From the NCBI GenBank assembly GCA_016795105.1, contig JAEUIH010000075.1, positions 1 to 36,144 on the forward strand: a stretch of 36,144 nucleotides of DNA. Direction: 5' to 3'. The notes beneath the pieces are model-generated. The model was not told where the DNA came from, ran no database searches, and saw only the letters and a list, made by a program, of their open reading frames with translations. The position numbers were made by a program, and so were the translations under genes. Positions 26,067 through 34,364 of the stretch are shown piece by piece (positions within the stretch are counted from its first letter, which is position 1; the number at the start of each line of letters is the position of its first letter). Source of the DNA: Planctomyces sp. GTDB lineage: Bacteria > Planctomycetota > Planctomycetia > Planctomycetales > Planctomycetaceae.

Positions 26067-26746
26067 TCCTGACTGAATAGCACGGTTTGCCACCGCGGGG
26101 CAAACCAGCCTTCAGGAAGCCTTCTACTCTGTCGACCAGCTTACGAATTGATGTCGAAATTGTTACGGAACTCTTGCGATTTGATGGCGGTACGGTATTC
26201 ACAGAACAGCAGTCGGGATTCGGATATCCGGACTGCGGCTGTCATTTCGTCAACGTGTTGTTCACGACGTCGCGGTCAATCCTGCGACAGAAGAGCAACG
26301 GCAAGATGTCGCTTCGACACCAGTCACCCTCGGTAAACCGGAACTCACCATTCCGGCTAAGAGGCAGGACTCATGTTTGCTCAACTTCAGAGCGGACTGA
26401 GAATACCAACCTGCAGTGACTGGCCCGTAGAGCTGGATGCCAGGAGACTGGCTCGTCCAGTTCGACGGAGGCTTGCTGGAGTAATCCTGCAAACGTGAAC
26501 GCGCCGCACTCGTTTCGCAGTCGTTCACAGACAGAGTAATCCCAGCATTCTATCCGATGTTCTCAGAACGCCGAACACTGGCGTTGATTGGGGGCGATGC
26601 GGAAATACCCTGGCGAATTCTTTTTTCCAGGGCCGTCATGTTTCAAAGCGGGTGATGCTTTCTTACTCAGCGAGCGTAATCCCGTCCGTGGGGTTGTGGA
26701 CTTGTTCGCTGCGGCGATCAAGTTCGTTCAACACGGCTGACGTGGG
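26067..26746. other. Gene-free interval, first part
   Basis: I see no convincing protein gene on either strand. The open frames of 60-110 codons lack ribosome sites and family features. A CCCTGG/CCAGGG hairpin with a T-rich loop lies near 26608-26632. This stretch is much less structured than the following one. Confidence 0.5.
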
Positions 26747-27720
26747 GAGCTTTCGGCTGGTGACAGTCGAAACCGAGTCTGACTCACTCGGCGATCGCAG
26801 GAAAATCCTGCGACGGTGAAAAGCTCAACCATGAAAGGCCCGTAAGGGCTTGTCAGTAAATTCTGCAGAAGACGGTGCCGAACTGCGAACGACTCTGGCT
26901 GGCAGGTAAGGGAATGCTTCTCCATTCGATTCCCTGAAATCATCCGTGAGCGACTATGTTGAAAGACACAGTTGTTCCGTATGCAAATGGTGCCGGTCCG
27001 GAAGGACCAGTCACACAGCCACAGTTTCGCCGAGTAATGTCGGCTAGCGACGTGATCTGCAGGATGAAGAACATGACTAACGCAGGAACCTCTGCGGCAG
27101 CCGGGTTGGTCCCCGGTGCGTGACTTGGTCAGTCACGTGATTCAAACGCCGTAGAGGGGGAGAGTGGCCTGAGTAGAAGTCGATGAACCCCAGCGACGGA
27201 AGTTTCTGCGGGAATTGGGCGACAGACCGGCAAGGCAGTCGGATGTCGTGAGCGTGTCAACGGGTGGTGCCGGACACACACAAGCTCCAACGAAAGGGCT
27301 GACGGGCACTTTTAAGAAGTGTCGAAGCGACATGCTGGCTTCTCACCAGTGTGAGAAGCTGGTTCCTGATAAGACGCGAGCGGCTACACGAGACTGATTC
27401 GGAAGGATCGGTCTCCTGTGGCGGCGAATTGGCGGCGGACGGTCGGCGTGTGTACTCACGCAGATACGGACGCCAACGGTTTTCTTTTGAGGAGGGTAGT
27501 ATGGATTGGCGGCGGTGTACTCCTGAATGGAGTTGCCGCCGCGTCCTGAAACCGGACGGTCGAAACAATTGCCATCCTGACGAACATTTCGGTTCGCCAG
27601 TCGGCACACATTCGACTGCCGAAGAGATTCGCCTCACTTAAGGATTGCGGCATTTCGCGGAGCTTGGGCCGTTAAAAAGCAAGCTCCGCACTTTACAAAG
27701 AAACCGGGCGAGGTGCCCGG
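26747..27720 (+). ncRNA. Candidate large structured RNA (about 1 kb)
   Basis: Hairpins follow each other almost without gaps. A multibranch unit is closed by GAGCTTT/AAAGCTC (26747-26826) around CCGAGT/ACTCGG and CGCAGGA/TCCTGCG. Then come 26838-26849, GGGAAT/ATTCCC (26910-26934), GGTCC-GGAA-GGACC (26995-27008), 27029-27044, CGCAG/CTGCG (27081-27096), CCGGG/CCCGG (27101-27116), CGTGAC/GTCACG (27119-27137), CTTCTCAC/GTGAGAAG (27339-27358), 9-bp 27390-27415, an 11-bp two-part stem 27508-27540, 9-bp GCGGAGCTT/AAGCTCCGC (27657-27689) and CCGGGC/GCCCGG (27704-27720). Protein-coding potential is poor. It ends 90 bp before an unrecognised ORF on the plus strand, which suggests the strand. I could not match it to a known RNA class. 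Confidence 0.5.
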
Positions 27721-27809
27721 AAATGGAGGGTACGCATCAATCCGTTGTAGCCGGGAATGTCGGCTTCGGTGTGGCGTGCGATTCGGAAATACACATTCAA
27801 CAGAGGCTC

Positions 27810-28487
27810 ATGCAGTATCGAGCTGAAGCATTATCACTCACAGGGTTCGTCCAACAAATTGCCTGCTGCTACCTGAGGCACGGTTATTGGTTCTATGTGT
27901 CTGGTCACATTCCAACCTCCAAAGAGCCACGAGTCATCGATCAGCGACTGATTCAAAAGTACGGAATAGGAGTGTCTGAATCGACGAGGGCTCGCCGTAA
28001 GCGGCTGGGACAGGCAAACCTGCAGTATCTGCGGCTGGGAAGAACGTTTGTGATTCTTGCCACGAAAGGGCAGCACAAATTCTTTGAGGCAGAGATTAAC
28101 TCAATTCACGATATCCGACAGACGCCGCTGAAGATTGGTGGCTACTCCATCAGCTACCGTCGAGGTGGCCGCACTCGATCTGGAGAGAAAGACCTACGCT
28201 GGCATTCTCATGTCGAAATCGAACGTCGCCGGTATCTGGAACTCAAAGCCTGGCTGCTCGAACTGTCGGTTCATCGATCGCCGGAGAATCTCGCTCAGGC
28301 CTTCTATGAAATTTCCTTTGAGCCATACGCTCCAGTCCGTCGCCAGTTACTGAACATTTTGCGAGCGGTCAATCGGTCACGGAAACAATCAGGATTCAGT
28401 CGCATTCCCGTGGAAGTCGTGCCACTTCGCCGCCGGATTGTCCGACCCTTTGGGGGAACGCGAGAAACTCCCAACATCGGACTGTGA
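27810..28487 (+). CDS. Unrecognised 225-residue protein linked to the structured region
   Basis: The ATG at 27810 is chosen because the upstream in-frame part (from 27645) covers hairpins and reads as non-protein; AGAGG precedes it closely. The protein is basic (many Arg), soluble, with FVQQIACCYLRHGYWFYVSG near the front, a KRLGQANLQYLRLGRTFVIL middle, GYSISYRRGGRTR, WHSHVEIERRRYLELKAWLL and LPFEPYAPVRRQLL-like FEPYAPVRRQLLNILRAVNR near the end. There is no HNH, RuvC, reverse transcriptase or clear LAGLIDADG motif. I recall similar orphan proteins in several planctomycete genomes but no function. The tight downstream position suggests it binds or mobilises the RNA. Confidence 0.65.
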   Translation: MQYRAEALSLTGFVQQIACCYLRHGYWFYVSGHIPTSKEPRVIDQRLIQKYGIGVSESTRARRKRLGQANLQYLRLGRTFVILATKGQHKFFEAEINSIHDIRQTPLKIGGYSISYRRGGRTRSGEKDLRWHSHVEIERRRYLELKAWLLELSVHRSPENLAQAFYEISFEPYAPVRRQLLNILRAVNRSRKQSGFSRIPVEVVPLRRRIVRPFGGTRETPNIGL

Positions 28488-28497
28488 TTCATCGAGT

Positions 28498-28590
28498 CGC
28501 GTTAGGGATGTGCAGGGTGCGCAGCAGTCCGGCCTGCCGGACCGAGCGAAAGCGTAGCTCGAAGCAGCCCGGCCCGAAGGGCAACGCCCC
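28498..28590. repeat. R2 repeat, copy A
   Basis: 93 bp beginning CGCGTTAGGGATG and ending GGGCAACGCCCC, closely matching 30775-30868 in the same orientation. It contains GTCCGG-CCTG-CCGGAC and GCCC-GAA-GGGC stems, and CGAGC/GCTCG in this copy. It lies in the 231-bp gap before the PDZ/propeller gene. An AAAGAG/CTCTTT hairpin (about 28617-28635) follows it. Confidence 0.85.
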
Positions 28591-28718
28591 ATACCGCTTG
28601 CTCTCCATGAAACGCCTAAAGAGGTGGCGGCTCTTTGCGTGGCGCTTCAACGTTCAATGGATCAGAGCGGGCTGATCGGCAGTCTGTTCCGTGTCATTCA
28701 TGACTATGGGAGCCACCA

Positions 28719-30152
28719 ATGTACCGTCTTCAGTTTTCCTGTATGGTCGTGGTACTTGCATTCGCATTACGGCCGAGTTTGGCTGGGGAACACCACACCC
28801 TGCGATATCTTTATGACGATTCTCGCGTCCCGATTTCGGCCCGTTCCCTCGCGATATCACCCGACAGCAAAGAGGCAGCATTGGGGCTCGATAATGGCGT
28901 TGTCCATTTCATTCGACTTGCCGACGGTGAACAAACGTCGGAGGTCAATGCTCTTCCGTTCGATATGAAATACTCCCGTGACGGATCCCGCATCCTGATG
29001 TTGAGTGAATACGAAGCGTTTACACTCAGCACTTCCACTCGTTCGCGTACCAAGGTGAATACCAGCGATGTGCCGGGATATGTGGGGCTGATGACCGTCA
29101 ATCGCAATGGGAAACTGATTGTTGATGCCACCGTAGACGGCAGCCCTGCACACCTTTGCAAGGAACTACAGCGTGGCGACGAGATTGTTGCAATCGGGGA
29201 GGGCAAATCGGGGGCGTTGCAGGATGTCGTCGGTATGCCGTCAACTCAATTCTCAAGTCACATAAAAGGACCGGTAGGGACGTATCTTCGCATTTCCCTG
29301 CTTAGTAAGGACGGGAAGACGACCGAACCGATTCTTTTAAGACGAAGTCCTGCGGTATCTTCAGGGGCGTCCGTCCAGTTTGCTACGATGCAAAAGCAGG
29401 TTCTCGGCGAAACACTGATGCATTTTCAGCGTGATCATCGGCACACATTTGCTTCCGCCTTCGACGGGAAGTGCATAGGCTCCCTGACCACGGAAGACGT
29501 CAACCTCGTTGGGCAATATGCCTTATCGCCGGATCAGACTTTGTTTGCCGTTCTGTCATACACGGTCAGAAGTCGCGAGCAATTCGGCATCGAGATTTAC
29601 GATCTTGCCGAACTGGAGCGAAGACACTTTATTTCATTCAACCGACCGAGTTTCAATTCGCTTGCTTTCTCCTCAGATGGCAGCGAGCTGTTCGCAGGAA
29701 GCAACAATCGCATTGACGTGTATGATGCAGGCACAGGGGAATACAAGCGCGGTTTGGTCGGAAAGGACGACATGTCACTGCCCAAACCGACTGGCAGGAA
29801 TCCTGAAACGACCATTTCAGGATCTGCCGGAACGTCCGTCGTTGGCGCAGCGAGTGATACTGTGGGTGAGTTCACGGTCTCTGAAACCCGCGTTGAAAAA
29901 ATCGCCGTTTCAAAGTCGATCGTCGCTGTCGCCGTGCCGGGAGGAGCATTGGAATTGTGGGATGCACAGACTGGAATCATCAAGACAGCGATTCCTGCCC
30001 CAAAGCACGGAACTCGACAATACATCAATCTGAAGGTTGACCTGATGCAGTTCTCCCCGGACGGCCGTTGGCTGGTCTATTACATTGAAGGAATCTTCAA
30101 CATCGTCGACGTGTCGGAATTCTCCGATCCATCGACCGGGCCGCAGGAATAG
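28719..30152 (+). CDS. Secreted beta-propeller protein with an inserted PDZ domain
   Basis: 477 residues with GGGAG 5 bases before the ATG. A signal peptide (about 1-22, hydrophobic CMVVVLAFAL with cleavage after SLA) directs export. WD40/TolB-like repeats appear as LAISPDSKEAALGLDNG, MKYSRDGSRILML, YALSPDQTLFAVLSY, LAFSSDGSELFAGSNN and MQFSPDGRWLVYY. Between them, about residues 125-205, lies a PDZ-like segment: VDGSPAHLCKELQRGDEIVAIGEG and a later YLRISLL strand, as in HtrA/C-terminal-protease PDZ domains. No protease triad is present. Probably a periplasmic binding or scaffold protein. It is bracketed by R2 copies. Confidence 0.78.
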   Translation: MYRLQFSCMVVVLAFALRPSLAGEHHTLRYLYDDSRVPISARSLAISPDSKEAALGLDNGVVHFIRLADGEQTSEVNALPFDMKYSRDGSRILMLSEYEAFTLSTSTRSRTKVNTSDVPGYVGLMTVNRNGKLIVDATVDGSPAHLCKELQRGDEIVAIGEGKSGALQDVVGMPSTQFSSHIKGPVGTYLRISLLSKDGKTTEPILLRRSPAVSSGASVQFATMQKQVLGETLMHFQRDHRHTFASAFDGKCIGSLTTEDVNLVGQYALSPDQTLFAVLSYTVRSREQFGIEIYDLAELERRHFISFNRPSFNSLAFSSDGSELFAGSNNRIDVYDAGTGEYKRGLVGKDDMSLPKPTGRNPETTISGSAGTSVVGAASDTVGEFTVSETRVEKIAVSKSIVAVAVPGGALELWDAQTGIIKTAIPAPKHGTRQYINLKVDLMQFSPDGRWLVYYIEGIFNIVDVSEFSDPSTGPQE

Positions 30153-30157
30153 AAACG

Positions 30158-30205
30158 ATGCCCGCGAGGCTGTCGTTATGCCTCGTGGGCATTTTGGGTT
30201 CTTTT
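30158..30205 (+). terminator. Rho-independent terminator after the propeller gene
   Basis: ATGCCCGCGAGGC (30158-30170) pairs with GCCTCGTGGGCAT (30180-30192) over 13 positions with one G-T pair. T-rich sequence follows (TTTT, then TTCTTTTT). It begins 5 bases after the stop codon. Confidence 0.85.
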
Positions 30206-30496
30206 TCAATCACGTCTGCTGCTGCGATAGCTGAAGTAGAGCCTCGGATGATGAAGAAACTCCAGCGCGCCTTCCTCCCGGTTGTCTTTCCGACGAACTG
30301 CGACCAGAGGTGCGAGAAAGCCAATGACGATGAAATCGCGTCTGAGTTCTGAAGTATCCCAGACATCGCCGTAGATTCCTTCCAGAACAACACGCCAATC
30401 GTGTTCGTCTTTCAATTGTTCGCAAACACTGCCATTCGCCTCTTCGGTTGCATCCGAGGATAGTTTCATGTTGTTGGTTCGTCCGTGAGTCGTCAT
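30206..30496 (-). CDS. Small conserved-type hypothetical protein
   Basis: 96 residues from the ATG at 30496, preceded by GGAG at 8 bases; upstream in-frame codons to 30583 cover a palindrome and are rejected. The core EHDWRVVLEGIYGDVWDTSELRRDF and VIGFLAPLVAVRRKDN, then LEFLHHPRLYFSY, is an alternating-strand pattern that I recall from small planctomycete hypothetical proteins. No membrane span or catalytic motif. It converges on the propeller gene and shares the interval between R2 copies. Confidence 0.65.
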   Translation of the reverse strand: MTTHGRTNNMKLSSDATEEANGSVCEQLKDEHDWRVVLEGIYGDVWDTSELRRDFIVIGFLAPLVAVRRKDNREEGALEFLHHPRLYFSYRSSRRD

Positions 30497-30558
30497 TGTG
30501 CACTCCATGTTCGTTGGTCGCATTCGGCAGATGCGACGTGCGTGTAGGTATTGACCTG

Positions 30559-30659
30559 CCGCTGGCCAGCGGTAGCATGGCACGGCAAGTCAAGGTGGAA
30601 TCTTGACCGCAGGTCAAAGAGCAGTGAACGCAGCGAACGAACCTTGACGCCGTGGCATG
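30559..30659. repeat. Long inverted repeat plus 14-bp palindrome
   Basis: CCGCTGGCCAGCGG (30559-30572) is a perfect palindrome. The arms CATGGCACGGCaaGTCAAGGT (30576-30596) and the sequence at 30641-30659 are inverted matches of about 19 bases with one mismatch and a two-base bulge. They enclose 44 bases. This lies upstream of the small gene at 30206-30496 within a gene-free stretch (30497-31093) that also holds R2 copy B. Confidence 0.7.
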
Positions 30660-30774
30660 ATCAGGACTGCCAACGCGCGGCCCATTCTCTTCTTACTCGC
30701 TGCTCCTGATTCTGGCGCAGGTCGTCCCGCCGCTCAGTGTTCAGTGCAGGCCGTGCCAGCCAAGGTCCGCGGTC

Positions 30775-30868
30775 CGCGTTAGGGATGGCGCAGGGTGCAC
30801 AGCAATCCGGCCTGCCGGACCGATCGAGACCGGAGCCCGGAGCAGCCCGGCCCGAAGGGCAACGCCCC
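30775..30868. repeat. R2 repeat, copy B
   Basis: 94 bp matching 28498-28590 in the same orientation. The two ends are strongly conserved (CGCGTTAGGGATG and AGCAGCCCGGCCCGAAGGGC) while the middle, GATCGAGACCGGAGCCCG, differs. The two copies bracket the propeller and the small convergent gene. Confidence 0.85.
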
Positions 30869-31044
30869 GAAGTTCGCTCTGAGAGCATTTCGAATAATCG
30901 AGCCGACTCAGTCCTTTCACGTCTCACTATCATTGGGAAGTTGTCCGCAAACATCATACGGTACACCTAAAGAATACGGACACCTAATGTAAGAAATGCG
31001 GCAGCGGGTCTGTGTCTTTGCGATGGATACTGGCACCGTACTCA

Positions 31045-31075
31045 CTCATCAGAGCTGACAACTCTGTGAGATGAG
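31045..31075. promoter_or_regulatory. Inverted repeat upstream of the SIR2 gene
   Basis: CTCATC (31045-31050) pairs with GATGAG (31070-31075), and AGAG (31051-31054) with CTCT (31062-31065). It ends 18 bp before the SIR2 ATG, so it is in the promoter or leader. An operator or leader-hairpin role is a guess. Confidence 0.35.
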
Positions 31076-31093
31076 AAGTGGAGGATTGGGTTG

Positions 31094-32824
31094 ATGGAGT
31101 TCGACAGAATCACGATCGATGACTTTTCGCGTCGCTTCTCAATGCGAGCTGGAAACCTGTCGTGGTTCCTCGGCGCAGGTGCATCAGCCGCAGCCGGAAT
31201 TCCGACCGCATGGCAGATGATCTGGGAATTCAAACAGAAACTCTTCATGAGCCAGCGAAAGGTGTCAGCAACGGCTGTTGCTGACCTGAGTAGTGAGAGA
31301 GTTCGAGAGCTGCTGCAGTCTCATATCGATTCTGGTGAAAAGTTCCCAAGGCTCGATGCCCCGGAAGAATATGCGGCTCTTTTCGAAGCCGTGTATCCGT
31401 CCGAAGCGGATCGGAGATCGTACATCGATTCAAAGGTGAGTGGTGCAAAGCCGTCCTACGGTCATTTGGCCCTCGCAACTCTGATGAAATCTGGATTCAC
31501 AAAGCTGGTTTGGACAACCAACTTCGATTCACTTGTGGCTGACGCTGCTGCAAAACTCTATGACTCAACCGGCCCTTTGTCGGTTGTTGATCTAGATGCT
31601 CCGGAGTTGGCGCAGCAACTCATGGGAGACGGACGATGGCCCATCGAAATCAAGATACACGGTGATTTTCGCTCGCGGCGTCTCAAGAACACAGATGACG
31701 AACTCCGCCATCAGGATGTCCTGCTACGAAGGTTGCTTGTTGATTCCTGCCGCAGGTTCGGACTTGTTGTGGCTGGATATAGTGGACGGGACAATTCGGT
31801 TATGGACGCACTCGATGAGGCTATTGATAAAAAGGGAGCTTTCCCATCAGGGGTATTTTGGCTTCATTACGGTGATACTCATCCACTCCCACGTGTATCG
31901 AGGTTCGTGAACAATGCAAAGGCGGCGGGCGTGGAAGCGGCGATCGTTCAGATAGACAACTTTGACGAAGTTCTTCGCGACTTGATTCGCTTGATGAATG
32001 GAATCAACACCACGTTTCTCGATCAATTTGCGGCGTCTAGGTCTCGATGGACTCCGGCACCTCAGCCGAACGCGTCGAAAAGTTGGCCAATTGTGCGACT
32101 TAATGCAATTCCTGTGTTGGAAGTGCCGACTGTTTGCCGCCGCGTTGTTTGTGATGTTGGCGGATCTGAAGAAGCAAGACATGCGGTGAAAGCGGCGGGG
32201 GCCAACGTCCTTGTCGCACGCTTACGTGCTGGAGTTCTGTGTTTTGGTAGCGACTCCGATGTCCGCAAGGCTTTCGAACCTCATAACATCAAGGACTTCG
32301 ACCTGCACTCGATTGCACCTAACCGCCTTCGCATCGATTCCGGTGAGCGAGGGCTCATTCGGAGCGCGATGACGTCGGCATTGGCTCGCGAACTTAACTT
32401 TGACGCGTTTCGAAGACGCCAGTTGGACCTGCTGGCTCCGAAGGATATTCAATCCACCGACTTTGCGACGCTGAGAGATCTGGTCGGATCCTTGAGCGGC
32501 GTGGTCAGCGGCCACCCTGACTTGCGATGGCGGGAAGGTATTGGAGTCCGTCTTGAATCGGCGAGTGAACGCCTATGGCTGATTTTCGAGCCCTGCACCG
32601 TTTTTGAACCGTTTGGTAAAGAAAAGCGAAGTGTTGCTGCGGGCTACGCCCGTGAACGAACAGCTAGACGATACAACCAGCAATTGAACGAGCTGCTGGA
32701 TTTCTGGAGTCACTACATTACGGGAAACAAAGAACGAATCCGCGCACTTGGAATTGCAGACGGAATCGACGCCGCGTTCAAACTTTCGAACGTAACAGCA
32801 TATTCTAGGAGAGCAACCGCATGA
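31094..32824 (+). CDS. SIR2-APAZ effector of a short-Argonaute defence system
   Basis: 576 residues from the ATG at 31094 (GGAGG upstream); a TTG lies just before. The SIR2 NAD-binding fold shows FLGAGASAAAGIPTAW (25-40), TTNFDSL (141-147, catalytic Asn143) and IKIHGDF (186-192, catalytic His189). After about residue 300 comes an APAZ-type region that would pair with Argonaute in place of the missing PAZ and N domains. In characterised SPARSA systems, guide-directed recognition of invader DNA activates SIR2 to destroy NAD and halt the infected cell. The stop overlaps the Argonaute start (ATGA), as in other SPARSA pairs. All key SIR2 residues appear intact. Confidence 0.88.
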   Translation: MEFDRITIDDFSRRFSMRAGNLSWFLGAGASAAAGIPTAWQMIWEFKQKLFMSQRKVSATAVADLSSERVRELLQSHIDSGEKFPRLDAPEEYAALFEAVYPSEADRRSYIDSKVSGAKPSYGHLALATLMKSGFTKLVWTTNFDSLVADAAAKLYDSTGPLSVVDLDAPELAQQLMGDGRWPIEIKIHGDFRSRRLKNTDDELRHQDVLLRRLLVDSCRRFGLVVAGYSGRDNSVMDALDEAIDKKGAFPSGVFWLHYGDTHPLPRVSRFVNNAKAAGVEAAIVQIDNFDEVLRDLIRLMNGINTTFLDQFAASRSRWTPAPQPNASKSWPIVRLNAIPVLEVPTVCRRVVCDVGGSEEARHAVKAAGANVLVARLRAGVLCFGSDSDVRKAFEPHNIKDFDLHSIAPNRLRIDSGERGLIRSAMTSALARELNFDAFRRRQLDLLAPKDIQSTDFATLRDLVGSLSGVVSGHPDLRWREGIGVRLESASERLWLIFEPCTVFEPFGKEKRSVAAGYARERTARRYNQQLNELLDFWSHYITGNKERIRALGIADGIDAAFKLSNVTAYSRRATA

Positions 32825-34239
32825 GCAGCGAAATTGCCTCTCATATTCAACTGCCGGAACCCAAACTGGCGTTCCATCCTGATCGTGTGGCCGACCGAGA
32901 TATTCATCCGCTTCGCGGCCTGTGTCGATACGGACCGTATTCTCAAGGGCTGATTCCCGATCCAATCCGAATCGCGACAATATCCCCAGCTGGCGAAGAG
33001 AACCGACTTTATGAGTTCATGAAGCACCTGAATTCTTCATTCAGCCCGGCAGAAAGAAAGACATACTTGCCCCCATGGCCGGGGTTCAAGAACGTCTTTG
33101 GAGTACGAATGGTTGGAGCGGCTGCTGATTGTCATATCCAATTGAGCCAACTGGATGAAGAGTTTTCGACGACACCAACTCCGCATGTGTTCCTCGCGGA
33201 GCATCTGATTCGAGCAATACAGCAGTTGGTAGCCAGACGGCTTGAATTCGATGTCCTCTTCATTTATCTCCCTCAACGGTGGGCTCCCGGATTTGCGGGT
33301 AAAGCCGGCGATGATTTCGACCTTCACGATCATTTGAAGGCAACGACTGCAGCGCTAAGAATTCCGATTCAACTGGTCCGAGAAGACAAGGCGTTGGCAT
33401 ATGCGTGTCGCGCAAGCGTTATGTGGAGAATCGGCCTCGCAATTTACGCAAAGGCAGGAGGCATACCCTGGAAGCTCGCTGACATGGACCCGGAAACTGC
33501 GTACGTCGGAATTTCCTACGCAGTCCGCTCGGCTGCATCAAACCGACCTCGGTTTGTGACGTGCTGCAGTCAAGTATTCGACTCCCATGGATCTGGATTA
33601 GAATTTGTTGCCTATGATGCAAATGAATTCGAAATACAGCGGGAAAATCCGTATCTCTCAAGAACTGAGATGTTTCGAGTGATGTCGAGATCAATGGATT
33701 TATACCGCCGGAGGCACGCTGGACGGTCGCCGCGCCGTGTCATGGTGCATAAAACCACTGAATTCAAGAACGAAGAAGTTGATGGCTGTATGGAAGCACT
33801 GCATCTGTGCGAATCCGTCGACCTGATTCAAGTTGTACAGGATGTCTCATGGCGAGGAGCCAAGATCGATGGACGTTCTGGCGAAAAGAAGGGTCAGGCC
33901 GCTGCCTTTCCCGTACCTCGTGGCACGTTGGTTCATATTGGACCGCGAGAGGCACTTTTGTGGACCCACGGAAGTGTGGAAGGCATTGCAGAACGCGGAT
34001 CATTCTTTCAGGGCGCGAAAGCGACTCCAAGACCACTTCGTATTGTTCGACACGCGGGCCACGGCACATGGGACGACACGGCTCGTGCCATCCTCGCGCT
34101 GACAAAAATGGACTGGAACAACGATTCACTGTATGACCCTTTGCCAGTCACTCTTGGCTACGCCAGCGTGCTGGCTGAAGTTGTAAAACGCATGGATGGC
34201 CTTGGGGCAACACCTTATCAGTTTCGTTTCTTCATGTAG
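32821..34239 (+). CDS. Short prokaryotic Argonaute (MID-PIWI)
   Basis: 472 residues, the usual length of short Argonautes that lack N and PAZ domains. The MID region (about 110-215) includes VLFIYLPQRW and IPIQLVREDK. The PIWI region (about 216-472) includes AYVGISYAVRS, where a catalytic Asp would stand in slicing Argonautes but Ser232 is found, VMVHKTTEFKNEEVDG, and a C-terminal YQFRFFM. It should bind guide and target without cutting and pass the signal to SIR2-APAZ. A four-base overlap with the SIR2 gene ensures coupled synthesis. Confidence 0.88.
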   Translation: MSSEIASHIQLPEPKLAFHPDRVADRDIHPLRGLCRYGPYSQGLIPDPIRIATISPAGEENRLYEFMKHLNSSFSPAERKTYLPPWPGFKNVFGVRMVGAAADCHIQLSQLDEEFSTTPTPHVFLAEHLIRAIQQLVARRLEFDVLFIYLPQRWAPGFAGKAGDDFDLHDHLKATTAALRIPIQLVREDKALAYACRASVMWRIGLAIYAKAGGIPWKLADMDPETAYVGISYAVRSAASNRPRFVTCCSQVFDSHGSGLEFVAYDANEFEIQRENPYLSRTEMFRVMSRSMDLYRRRHAGRSPRRVMVHKTTEFKNEEVDGCMEALHLCESVDLIQVVQDVSWRGAKIDGRSGEKKGQAAAFPVPRGTLVHIGPREALLWTHGSVEGIAERGSFFQGAKATPRPLRIVRHAGHGTWDDTARAILALTKMDWNNDSLYDPLPVTLGYASVLAEVVKRMDGLGATPYQFRFFM

Positions 34240-34364
34240 CGATCGTGAGATTTGTCGGCGTTGAATCTGTTCATGGCAATCAAGCAACGTGGTTGGCTCG
34301 CATGCATGTCGTTGTCCGAGGTGGAAATAATTTTCATTATGTCGCATTCAACGAGTGGTGAATA

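Noticed and set aside
26087-26528. Short open frames of 88-110 codons on both strands
   Set aside because: No ribosome site, no recognisable composition or motif, and they conflict with each other.
26747-28720. Group II intron or IscB/HEARO-type element
   Set aside because: There is no reverse transcriptase, no recognisable domain V after the ORF, and the ORF lacks RuvC/HNH motifs.
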